Part shown: one piece after another, positions 1-6,890 of the stretch
How positions within the stretch are numbered: the stretch's first letter is position 1
Layout: every line of letters starts with the position of its first letter
Assembly: GCA_905236785.1 (NCBI GenBank)
Contig: CAJOQC010000154.1
Coordinates: 1-7,114, forward strand
Source: an uncultured Selenomonadaceae bacterium
GTDB taxonomy: Bacteria > Bacillota > Negativicutes > Selenomonadales > Selenomonadaceae
Reading direction: 5' to 3'
DNA length: 7,114 nt
Position numbers and translations under genes: made by a program
Notes under the pieces: model-generated
The model's database searches: none
Told to the model about the DNA's origin: nothing
The model's input: the letters and a program-made list of their open reading frames with translations, nothing else

Positions 1-85
1 ATTTATAATACGCAGAAAAAACAACAATTTGTCATTGCGTCAAAAAGTTGACGTTTTTGCGATTCACAAAACTTTTGCTCATAGG

Positions 86-114
86 TTGACGATACCGCGA
101 AAAAGTTATAATAT
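86..114 (+). promoter_or_regulatory. Candidate sigma-70-type promoter upstream of the FlhB-like gene
   Basis: TTGACG at 86-91 matches the -35 consensus at five of six positions. Two overlapping -10 candidates follow: TATAAT at 107-112 (perfect hexamer, 15-bp spacer) and TAATAT at 109-114 (weaker hexamer, ideal 17-bp spacer). The surroundings are AT-rich, unlike the coding regions. Initiation here would give a leader of roughly 75-80 nt before the ATG at 198. The elements are visible in the sequence, but promoter activity is inferred. Confidence 0.45.
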
Positions 115-197
115 TATAGTAACATACCGATATTGTAATTTTTTCGGGAAATTGTGGTGCTGTCCTTTGGCGGCGCAAAAATTGCAGGTGAAGCAGT

Positions 198-515
198 ATG
201 CCCAACGAGCAAGAGGATATTGAGGATTTGACGGCCGAACAAAAGGCCGTTGCCCTAAAGTACGACATGGAGCGCGACCATGCGCCGCGTGTCGTGGCCA
301 AAGGGCGCGGCCATGTGGCGCAAAATATTTTGGCGGCGGCGCAAAAAAACGCCGTCCCCGTCTATCAAAACAAAACCCTCGTAAATATGCTCATGGCTTT
401 GGAGATTGACAGGGAAATCCCGCCGGAGCTATACAAAGCCATCGCCGAAGTCATGGCATACGTTTACCGCATGGACAAGAAAAAAGGCGCGAACAAACAA
501 CTTCCCGGACTTTGA
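198..515 (+). CDS. Stand-alone FlhB C-terminal-domain-like protein (EscU/YscU/HrcU family, cytoplasmic)
   Basis: This 105-residue soluble protein resembles only the cytoplasmic C-terminal domain of the flagellar/type III export switch protein FlhB. The family pattern is clear: AVALKYD at 17-23, APRVVAKGRG at 29-38, the VPVYQNKTL segment at 53-61 that corresponds to the export-switch core, and IPPELYKAIAEVMAYVYRM at 74-92. It has no membrane segments. The autocleavage motif NPTH, which in full FlhB directly precedes YAVALKY, is replaced here by TAEQ (12-15), so self-cleavage is not expected. Related short proteins (such as Bacillus YlqH) occur near rnhB and yraN in Bacillota; their role is not firmly known. 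The ATG is supported by AGGTGA at 186-191 with a 6-nt spacer. yraN follows after 39 bp, probably in the same transcript. No flagellar gene lies in the window, so a flagellar role cannot be assumed. Confidence 0.88.
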   Translation: MPNEQEDIEDLTAEQKAVALKYDMERDHAPRVVAKGRGHVAQNILAAAQKNAVPVYQNKTLVNMLMALEIDREIPPELYKAIAEVMAYVYRMDKKKGANKQLPGL

Positions 516-554
516 TATTATTTCCTTATAAAACATCATACACGGAGGGGCAAC

Positions 555-929
555 ATGATAACGGAAAACGCCGCGTTGTTGGGAAGACGGGGGGAGGATG
601 TTGCCGCTCATTTTTTATGCGCTCGCGGTTATCAAATTCGCGAGCGCAATTTTCGCATACGGGGCGGCGAGATTGACATTATTGCTGAAATTGACGGCGC
701 GATTATATTTGCGGAGGTAAAAACCCGTTGCAACAAAGGCTTTGCCCGCGCCGCCGATGCCGTGGATGCCGCAAAACAAAAGAGAATAATAAAAACAGCC
801 ATGACCTATTTGGCCAAAAACAAACTCGGAGAATGTCCATGCCGCTTTGATGTGCTGGAAGTATACAAAAAACCAAACGAGCTGTTTGAAATAGAACACA
901 TTCGCGGCGCCTTTGAGATTGAAGGATAA
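555..929 (+). CDS. yraN: YraN/UPF0102 family protein, predicted PD-(D/E)XK-fold nuclease-like
   Basis: This 124-residue protein is full length for the UPF0102 family (about 115-125 residues). The conserved N-terminal GRRGED is at 10-15, RNFRIRGGEIDII at 31-43 and FAEVKTR at 52-58, with CRFDVLEVY near the C-terminus. Asp41, Glu54 and Lys56 fit the D...ExK active-site pattern of restriction-endonuclease-fold enzymes, so the putative catalytic core is intact. The family is related to Holliday-junction resolvase-like nucleases, but its substrate and role are not well established. The ATG follows GGAGGGG at 544-550. In many bacteria yraN lies beside comM and dprA, consistent with a DNA-processing function. 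Here comM follows after a 119-bp gap containing a strong palindrome. Family assignment is firm; the biochemical function is inferred. Confidence 0.95.
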   Translation: MITENAALLGRRGEDVAAHFLCARGYQIRERNFRIRGGEIDIIAEIDGAIIFAEVKTRCNKGFARAADAVDAAKQKRIIKTAMTYLAKNKLGECPCRFDVLEVYKKPNELFEIEHIRGAFEIEG

Positions 930-966
930 ATTCACATTATTGGGAAAGGATTCTTTTCTTTTTCTC

Positions 967-1014
967 GTTCTTTCTTCTGTTTCTTTTTTCAAAAAAAGAA
1001 ACAGAAGAAAGAAC
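967..1014. repeat. Perfect 23-bp inverted repeat (hairpin) between yraN and comM
   Basis: The arms at 967-989 and 992-1014 are exact reverse complements, separated only by CA at 990-991. In RNA the apical U6/A6 part would open into a larger loop. The left arm is pyrimidine except G967 and G979, and the right arm is purine except C1002 and C1014. No T run follows the stem (it continues ATACTTAAAC), so it is not a textbook intrinsic terminator. It could be a dispersed palindromic repeat, an attenuating or RNA-stability hairpin, or a factor-assisted terminator separating yraN from comM. It ends 20 nt before the comM ribosome binding site. Confidence 0.8.
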
Positions 1015-1034
1015 ATACTTAAACTAGCCAAAAC

Positions 1035-1043
1035 AGGAGGGGG
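1035..1043 (+). promoter_or_regulatory. Strong Shine-Dalgarno that fixes the TTG start of comM
   Basis: AGGAGG at 1035-1040, followed by GGG, lies 8 nt before TTG at 1049. An in-frame TAG at 1025-1027 closes the frame upstream and no in-frame ATG occurs until codon 84, inside the conserved N-terminal domain. TTG at 1049 is therefore the only sensible start. Confidence 0.85.
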
Positions 1044-1048
1044 ATATT

Positions 1049-2584
1049 TTGTTTGCGAGGACGTATGGGAGCGAAACTTTCGGAATTGAAGGGATAATCA
1101 TTGACGTGGAGGTTGATGTATCGCCGGGGCTGCCGCATTTTGAGGTGGTGGGGTTGGCCGAGTCCTCGGTGAAGGAGGCAAAGGGGCGGTTTAGGCCGGC
1201 GATAAAAAATTCCGGTTTTAGCCTGCAACAGGAAAAAGTGACCATAAACCTTGCGCCCGCCGACGTGCGAAAGAGCAGCCCGGGGCTTGACCTTCCAATG
1301 GCCGTGGGTGTTTTGGCGGCCTATGGGGAAATCCCCGCCAAGAAGTTGCAGGGTTCTCTTTTTATCGCGGAGCTGACCCTTGAAGGGGAACTTCGCCCGG
1401 TGCGGGGCGTATTGCCCATGACGATAGCGGCGCGGGACATGGGCTTTGAGCGAATTTTTGTCGCGCCCGACAACGCCGACGAGGCTCTTTTGGTGGATGG
1501 CATTGAGGTGTACGCGCCGCCAAATTTGCGGGAAGTGGCGGATTTTTTGACGGGCAGAAAAAATATTTTGCCCGCCGAGAGCCATGCCGACGAAATACCG
1601 CCGACATCGGCTTTTCATGAAGATTTTGCCGACGTGCAGGGGCAGTTTTTCGCCAAACGCGCCTTGGAGATTGCGGCGGCGGGGGGGCATAACGTGCTGA
1701 TGGTCGGTTCGCCGGGGAGCGGCAAAACAATGTTGGCGCGGAGGATGCCCACGATTTTGCCCAAATTGAGCCGCGAAGAAGCCCTTGAAGTGACAAAAAT
1801 ATACAGCATTGTGGGCAAACTCCCCAAAAGCGGAGGTCTGGTGGATGAACGCCCCTTCAGAAGCCCCCATCACGACGTTACAATGCAAGCCGTAAGCGGC
1901 GGCGGCACTATTCCACGCCCCGGCGAGGTGACTTTGGCGCATAACGGCGTGTTGTTTTTGGACGAATTGCCGGAGTTTAACAAGCAAACTTTGGAAACCC
2001 TGCGCCAACCTCTTGAGGACAGAGTGGTGACGGTTTCAAGGGTAAACGCCACGGTGACGTATCCTGCAAATATTATCTTAATATGCGCCATGAACCCATG
2101 CCCATGCGGCTACGCCGGCGACAAGAGCGGCGCGCACCGTTGCGTATGTAGCGCAGACGAGATAAAACGGTACACAAGGAGAATATCAGGCCCACTCTTA
2201 GACCGAATTGACATTCATATCAACGTGCCAAGGGTGAAATACGAGGACTTGAGCGCGAAAACAAAAGCCGAGCCGTCGGCGAAAATCCGCGAACGGGTGG
2301 AGGCGGCGCGAAAAATTCAATTTAGGCGGCTAAAAAAATACGACGTTTTTTGCAACGCCCAAATAAATCGGGGTTTCTTGCGGGAGACCTGCCCCATGGA
2401 AAGCGCGGCGCAGGAGTTGTTGCGTCAGGCCTTTGAACGGCTTTATATGTCGGGGCGATCCCATGACCGAGTGATAAAAGTTGCCCGCACCATAGCCGAC
2501 TTGGCGGGGGAAGAAATAATCACGGCGCGGCACATAAGCGAGGCAGTCGGCCTTCGCGCCGACGTGGGGCTAAACATAGAATAG
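1049..2584 (+). CDS. comM: ComM/YifB-type AAA+ Mg-chelatase-like helicase
   Basis: This 511-residue protein is full length for the YifB/ComM family. Residues 1 to about 170 form the Lon-protease-like N-terminal domain, with PGLPHFEVVGL at 26-36 and the INLAPADVRKSSPGLDLP segment at 66-83. The AAA+ core carries Walker A GSPGSGKT at 220-227, the RSPHH motif at 271-275 and Walker B VLFLDE at 301-306. MNPCPCGY at 349-356 with Cys351, Cys353, Cys365 and Cys367 may bind zinc, and SGPLLDRID is at 380-388. The C-terminal domain has SGRSHDRVIKVARTIADLAG at 468-487. In naturally transformable bacteria ComM is a hexameric helicase that promotes branch migration during integration of incoming DNA; elsewhere its role is less clear. 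dprA, often the next gene, is absent here; priA follows after 15 bp instead. Translation starts at TTG. All key motifs are intact. Confidence 0.97.
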   Translation: MFARTYGSETFGIEGIIIDVEVDVSPGLPHFEVVGLAESSVKEAKGRFRPAIKNSGFSLQQEKVTINLAPADVRKSSPGLDLPMAVGVLAAYGEIPAKKLQGSLFIAELTLEGELRPVRGVLPMTIAARDMGFERIFVAPDNADEALLVDGIEVYAPPNLREVADFLTGRKNILPAESHADEIPPTSAFHEDFADVQGQFFAKRALEIAAAGGHNVLMVGSPGSGKTMLARRMPTILPKLSREEALEVTKIYSIVGKLPKSGGLVDERPFRSPHHDVTMQAVSGGGTIPRPGEVTLAHNGVLFLDELPEFNKQTLETLRQPLEDRVVTVSRVNATVTYPANIILICAMNPCPCGYAGDKSGAHRCVCSADEIKRYTRRISGPLLDRIDIHINVPRVKYEDLSAKTKAEPSAKIRERVEAARKIQFRRLKKYDVFCNAQINRGFLRETCPMESAAQELLRQAFERLYMSGRSHDRVIKVARTIADLAGEEIITARHISEAVGLRADVGLNIE

Positions 2585-2585
2585 C

Positions 2586-2590
2586 GAGGA
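2586..2590 (+). promoter_or_regulatory. Shine-Dalgarno that fixes the TTG start of priA
   Basis: GAGGA lies 9 nt before TTG at 2600. The priA frame is the same as the comM frame, and the comM stop TAG at 2582-2584 closes it upstream. The first in-frame ATG is at codon 82, far inside the conserved N-terminal DNA-binding domain, so TTG is the only plausible start. Confidence 0.75.
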
Positions 2591-2599
2591 CAAACATAT

Positions 2600-4819
2600 T
2601 TGCTTACGGCGGACATTCTTGTAAATATCACGGTGAAAAGCGTGGCCGACGCCTTTACTTATAAAATCCCAAGGGGGGCGGAGTTTTTGGCGGCGGGGTG
2701 GCGGGTTCTTGTTCCTTTTGGCGGGCGCAAAGTCGAAGGTTTTATTATCGACGTAAAAGAACAAGACCCGGCGGATATAAAAATCGAACTAAAGGAAATA
2801 ATAAAACCATTGGACGAAGAGCCATGGTTTCCGCCGCAAGTCATGAGGGCGGCCCGGGAATTGGCGGAATTTTATCTTTGCCCGGCGGCGCAAATTCTGC
2901 GGCTTTTTATCCCCGGCAAAAGCGGGCTTAACAAAACCGTAAAACCCCTGTGGGAGGATTGGGCGGAGATAAACGCCGACGTTGACGAAAAACTCTTTAC
3001 GGAATATAAGCGGCGGCCGGCGCAGTTAAAACTCCTTTTGTACCTGCAAGATAAGAAAAGAGAGAGAACCGCCGCCCTAAAAGAACAGGGTATAAAAATC
3101 GCCACGGTGAAAAAACTTGCGGAGGGCGGCTTAATAAAAATCGTTAAGGAACGAATTTTCCGCGACAGCTACAAAGGGCAGAAAATCACGGCAAATTTTG
3201 ACAATGTTACCTTGACCTGTGACCAACAAAATGCGCTTAAGCAAATTGCCCCCGCCATAGAAGCGCAAAAGGCGCAAAAGTTTTTGCTCTACGGCGTGAC
3301 GGGGAGCGGCAAAACCATGGTCTATATGAACGCCGCCGCCGTCGCCCGCAGCATGGGGCGGCAAGTTATTGTCCTTGTGCCGGAAATCGCTCTTACGGGG
3401 CAGTTGGTGGATAATTTCCGCGCCCGTTTCGGCGAGGACATCATCGTTATTCACAGCCGCTTGTCTTTGTCGGAACGCAACGACGCAATAATGCGGGCGC
3501 GAAACCTTGAGGCGGGCATCGTCATTGGGGCGAGGTCGGCTCTCTTTGCTCCTCTTGGCAACATCGGGCTGATAATTTTGGACGAAGAGCAGGATTTTTC
3601 CTATAAGCAGGACGAATCCCCCCGCTATCATGCGCGAGTTGTGGCGGAAAAAATCGCCGCCGTCAACAACGCGCCTTTGGTGCTTGGGAGCGCGACGCCC
3701 TCCATGGAAACGTTTCACCGCGCCAAACAGGGTGAAATAATTCTTTTGTCCATGCCAAAGCGGGTAGGCAATATGCCCTTGCCGCAGGTTGAGTGCGTGG
3801 ATATGCGCGAAGAACTAAACCATGGCAACCGCTCCGTTTTGTCGCGGCAAATGAAAACCTTGCTGACGGAGGTTTTGGCAAAGGGCGAACAGGCGATTAT
3901 AATGCTTAACCGACGCGGTTGGGCGACATTTGTCATGTGCAGATCCTGCGGCGAAGTGATTAAGTGCAACGAGTGTACTTTGCCCATGGTCTATCATAAC
4001 AGCAACAACAGCGGGCGGCTCGTGTGCCATCATTGCGACAAAACCGTCGAAATGCCAAAGACTTGCCCAAAGTGCGGCAGCCGCTACATAAAATATTTCG
4101 GTTCGGGTACGGAGAAACTTGAAAGCGAACTAAAGGAAATGTTCCCAACGGCAAAAATCGTGCGCATGGACAGGGACACCACCGGACGAAAATTTGCCCA
4201 CCAAGAAATAATTTCCGCCTTTAAGAACCGAAAATATGATATACTTTTGGGTACGCAAATGGTGGCCAAAGGGCATGACATAGGCACGGTGACGGCGGCG
4301 GGCATTATAAGCGCGGATTCGGGGCTTTTCATGCCGGATTTCCGCGCCGCCGAACGGACTTTTATGCTCATTACCCAAACGGCGGGGAGAGCCGGCCGGG
4401 GCGGCAAGAAAGGCAAAGTGACGGTGCAAAGCTACAGCCCCGGCCACTACGCCGTATATACCGCCCTGCGGCAGGACTACGAAGGATTTTTCGCCGAAGA
4501 AATAAAAAAGCGGCGGGAGCTTATGTATCCTCCCTTTTGCCGTTTGATAAAATTGGGCTTTAAGGATAAAAGCGAAGAAAATTGCCGCAACAAGGCGGCG
4601 GATTTTGCCGAAGATTTTCGCCGTCGTTTTGCCGACGGTGAAACTTCGCAGGTTATAGGGCCGTTTGCTCCGGCGATACCCAAAGTCGGCGAGTTTTTTC
4701 GCTTTTTGTTGCTCATAAAGACGAAGGAGCTGACTGCCGCACGGGATTTTCTGCGGGAGAAGGATTTGCACAGGAACAACGATGTTGTTATCGACATAGA
4801 CCCGATAAATATGTTTTAG
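2600..4819 (+). CDS. priA: Primosomal protein N' (PriA), replication-restart helicase
   Basis: This 739-residue protein is full length for PriA, a 3'-to-5' superfamily 2 helicase that binds forks and D-loops and reloads the replisome. The N-terminal 3'-end-binding domain shows VLVPFGGRKVEGFI at 36-49 and FYLCP at 91-95. Helicase lobe 1 has Walker A GVTGSGKT at 232-239, ARSALFAP at 311-318, motif II DEEQ at 328-331 followed by DFSYKQ, and GSATPS at 363-368. Four zinc-binding cysteine pairs are all present: 447/450, 456/459, 476/479 and 489/492. Lobe 2 has GTQMVAKGHD at 551-560, MPDFRAAERTF at 578-588 and motif VI QTAGRAGR at 593-600, followed by the usual C-terminal domain. One oddity is Gln331, where PriA normally has His (DEEH). 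It lies 15 bp after comM and 19 bp before nadE, probably in one transcript. Confidence 0.98.
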   Translation: MLTADILVNITVKSVADAFTYKIPRGAEFLAAGWRVLVPFGGRKVEGFIIDVKEQDPADIKIELKEIIKPLDEEPWFPPQVMRAARELAEFYLCPAAQILRLFIPGKSGLNKTVKPLWEDWAEINADVDEKLFTEYKRRPAQLKLLLYLQDKKRERTAALKEQGIKIATVKKLAEGGLIKIVKERIFRDSYKGQKITANFDNVTLTCDQQNALKQIAPAIEAQKAQKFLLYGVTGSGKTMVYMNAAAVARSMGRQVIVLVPEIALTGQLVDNFRARFGEDIIVIHSRLSLSERNDAIMRARNLEAGIVIGARSALFAPLGNIGLIILDEEQDFSYKQDESPRYHARVVAEKIAAVNNAPLVLGSATPSMETFHRAKQGEIILLSMPKRVGNMPLPQVECVDMREELNHGNRSVLSRQMKTLLTEVLAKGEQAIIMLNRRGWATFVMCRSCGEVIKCNECTLPMVYHNSNNSGRLVCHHCDKTVEMPKTCPKCGSRYIKYFGSGTEKLESELKEMFPTAKIVRMDRDTTGRKFAHQEIISAFKNRKYDILLGTQMVAKGHDIGTVTAAGIISADSGLFMPDFRAAERTFMLITQTAGRAGRGGKKGKVTVQSYSPGHYAVYTALRQDYEGFFAEEIKKRRELMYPPFCRLIKLGFKDKSEENCRNKAADFAEDFRRRFADGETSQVIGPFAPAIPKVGEFFRFLLLIKTKELTAARDFLREKDLHRNNDVVIDIDPINMF

Positions 4820-4838
4820 TGGTTAAGGTGAGTTTCTT

Positions 4839-6731
4839 ATGAAAATAGCGTTGGCGCAGATTGAAGTAATTCCGGGGCAACCGGACAGAAACACCCGGCG
4901 AATTTTGCAAATGGTGAAAGACGCGAAGGAACAAGAGGCAGACATTGTGATTTTCCCCGAAATGGCTGTTCCCGGTTATTTTTTGGGCGACACCTGGGAG
5001 CAAAACGCCTTCTTAAAGGAGTGCGAAGAGTGCGGCAGGGAAATAATTGCCGCCTCGGAGGAAATTGTAATCCTCTTTGGCAACGTGGCCGTGGATAGGG
5101 AAAAGAAAAACAACGACGGCAGAGTGCGAAAGTACAACGCTTTTTTTGCCGCCCAAAAGGGCAAGCTGATTTACCCGGACAATATGCCCTACCCCTTTGT
5201 GATAAAAACGCTCATGCCCAATTATCGCGAGTTTGACGACACACGGCATTTTTTCAGCCTGCAAAAGTTGGCGCGGGAGCTTGGCACAACCCCCGCCAAA
5301 CTCATAAGCCCCTTTTCCATGAAAATAAAGGGGCAACGGGTGCGGATAGGCGCGCTGCTTTGCGAGGACGGCTGGAGCGACAATTATGAACTTACGCCCA
5401 TGAGTATGCTAAAAAGCGGCGGGCATATTGATTTTTTCGTCAATATTTCTTCGTCCCCATACACCTTGGGGAAAAACGAGCGGCGGCACAAAGTGTTTTC
5501 CCGCGAGGCGGCGGAAGCCGGCGCGCCCCTTTTCTACGTCAACAATACGGGGATACAAAACAACGGCAAAACCGTCTACACCTTCGACGGCAGCAGCACG
5601 GTTTACGGCGCAAAGGGCGATATTTTGTCTTGTTGCGGCGAATATCGGGAGGAACTTTCCGTCATTGATTTTGAACACATCGAATCTTTGCCCCCGGTGG
5701 AGGTTGCGCCGCAAGAACCAACGGCGGAAATTTGCCGCGCCCTTTTGTACGGCATTGACCGTTTTCTAAAGAGTATCGGCCTAAAAAAAGTCGTGGTGGG
5801 CGTGTCCGGGGGTATTGATTCGGCGGTGACGGCCGCCCTTTACACCAAGGTTGTGGGCGCGGACAATGTTCTTTTAATCAATATGCCAAGCCGTTTTAAC
5901 TCCGACACCACGAAAAATTTTGCCAAGGAGTTGGCGGAAAATTTGGGCTGTCGGTATATGATTATCCCCATTCAGGACGCGGTGGATTTAACGATAAACC
6001 AATTTGAAACAATACCCGTAAAATTTTTGGCGGAGGGCAGGGAGGAAAACTTTGCCGTGTCCTCCTTCGCGGCGGAGAACATTCAAGCCCGGGACCGTGG
6101 CGCGAGGGTTCTGGCGGCGGCGGCGGCAATCTTTGGCGGCGGCTTTTCCTGCAACGCCAACAAGGCGGAAACAACGGTGGGTTATTGCACACTGTACGGC
6201 GACAACGCCGGCTTTTTGGCGGCGATAGCCGATTTGTGGAAACATCAGGTTTATGACATAGCCAAGTACCTAAACACTGAAGTTTTCGACCGGGAGGTTA
6301 TCCCTCAAGGGATAATAGACATTGTGCCGAGCGCGGAACTTTCGGCGGCGCAAAACGTGGACGAAGGCAAGGGCGACCCATTGAAGTACCCCTATCATGA
6401 TTATCTTTTTGCCGCCTTTGTGGAGCGTTGGCAAAAGGCGACGCCGGAGGATATTTTGACATGGTACGCGGCTGGGACGCTTGAAGAAGAACTGCACTGC
6501 GCCCCTGGAACAACAAAAAAATATTTTGCCGACGCGAAGGAGTTTATCGCTGACCTTGAGCGGTGGTGGAATCAATTTTGCGGCATCGGCGTGGCCAAGC
6601 GCATCCAATCCCCTCCCGTGCTTGCGGTGAGCCGCAGAGCCTACGGCTTTGACCACCGAGAGGCGCAAAACGGCGCGTATTACACCCGTGAATATAAGCG
6701 GCTGAAGGAAGAATTGCTGAAGGATTTGTAG
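4839..6731 (+). CDS. nadE: Glutamine-dependent NAD(+) synthetase
   Basis: This 630-residue two-domain enzyme converts deamido-NAD to NAD+ using ATP and ammonia released from glutamine, the last step of NAD synthesis, in the cytoplasm. Residues 1 to about 285 form the nitrilase-fold glutaminase. The triad is visible as Glu41 (FPEM), Lys123 (IKTLMPNYREF) and Cys175 (GALLCEDGW). The synthetase domain begins near 300, with the PP-loop GVSGGIDSA at 321-329, NMPSRFNS at 348-355, NIQARDRGARVLAA at 414-427, NKAETTVGYCTLYGD at 441-455 and PSAELSAAQ at 497-505. The C-terminal tail has RIQSPPVLAVSRRAYGFD at 588-605. Length and motif order match the glutamine-using class rather than the short ammonia-only NadE. 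The ATG has AAGGTGAG at 4825-4832 with a 6-nt spacer. A GGC trinucleotide run encodes five alanines at 425-429. It is probably the last gene of the comM-priA-nadE transcript. Confidence 0.98.
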   Translation: MKIALAQIEVIPGQPDRNTRRILQMVKDAKEQEADIVIFPEMAVPGYFLGDTWEQNAFLKECEECGREIIAASEEIVILFGNVAVDREKKNNDGRVRKYNAFFAAQKGKLIYPDNMPYPFVIKTLMPNYREFDDTRHFFSLQKLARELGTTPAKLISPFSMKIKGQRVRIGALLCEDGWSDNYELTPMSMLKSGGHIDFFVNISSSPYTLGKNERRHKVFSREAAEAGAPLFYVNNTGIQNNGKTVYTFDGSSTVYGAKGDILSCCGEYREELSVIDFEHIESLPPVEVAPQEPTAEICRALLYGIDRFLKSIGLKKVVVGVSGGIDSAVTAALYTKVVGADNVLLINMPSRFNSDTTKNFAKELAENLGCRYMIIPIQDAVDLTINQFETIPVKFLAEGREENFAVSSFAAENIQARDRGARVLAAAAAIFGGGFSCNANKAETTVGYCTLYGDNAGFLAAIADLWKHQVYDIAKYLNTEVFDREVIPQGIIDIVPSAELSAAQNVDEGKGDPLKYPYHDYLFAAFVERWQKATPEDILTWYAAGTLEEELHCAPGTTKKYFADAKEFIADLERWWNQFCGIGVAKRIQSPPVLAVSRRAYGFDHREAQNGAYYTREYKRLKEELLKDL

Positions 6732-6803
6732 TTTGAAAAAAGGCATATAGGGAGGCATTGTATAATTTATGTACCCTTGCCGGGGCTTTTTCGGCATACT
6801 GCG

Positions 6804-6849
6804 TCATAACTCCCCGTTAAAAAGTGTCCTTTTTTACGGGGAGTTATGA
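6804..6849. repeat. 21-bp inverted repeat with one mismatch downstream of nadE
   Basis: Arms 6804-6824 and 6829-6849 pair over 21 positions with a single T:T mismatch (6817 against 6836 and its neighbours, in the A/T-rich part), around a TGTC loop at 6825-6828. The stem has a G+C block (ACTCCCCGT in the left arm, ACGGGGAGT in the right) below an A/T-rich apex. No T run follows on either strand, so a classical intrinsic terminator is not supported, although it may mark the 3' end of the nadE transcript by protecting it from exonucleases. A dispersed palindromic repeat is an equally good reading. Confidence 0.75.
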
Positions 6850-6890
6850 GACGGACTTTGAACCGTAGGCGCAAAAGTAAAGTATCAAAG

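Noticed and set aside
2..223. Open frame from the left edge that overlaps the FlhB-like gene by 26 bp, possibly the tail of an upstream gene
   Set aside because: The translation has no recognisable family pattern, is AT-rich unlike the neighbouring genes, has no ribosome binding site at its internal TTG starts, and covers the promoter-like elements. A truncated upstream gene cannot be excluded, but the non-coding reading fits better.
615..1031. Minus-strand ORF of 138 codons
   Set aside because: It is the reverse shadow of yraN plus the low-complexity palindrome. Its N-terminal lysine/phenylalanine-rich part comes from the polypurine/polypyrimidine tract.
1681..1687. G7 run just before Walker A in comM as a phase-variation tract
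   Set aside because: It encodes the conserved AGGHN segment through ordinary GCG GGG GGG codons. Seven bases is short for contingency slippage, and the frame is intact.
1019..2008. Minus-strand ORF of 329 codons across comM
   Set aside because: It lies fully antisense to the strongly conserved ComM frame and has a composition (many His, Arg, Gln) typical of an antisense shadow, with no family motifs.
6761..6766. TATAAT after nadE as a promoter -10 box
   Set aside because: The nearest -35-like word (TTGAAA at 6733-6738) is 22 bp away, too far, and no gene follows on the + strand within the window.
6769..6849. 26-codon ORF (ATG at 6769, TGA at 6847-6849) with GGAGG upstream at 6751-6755
   Set aside because: The spacing from GGAGG to ATG is 13 nt, which is long, and about half of the frame is the palindrome itself. 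The peptide shows no known toxin or leader pattern, so it is probably accidental.
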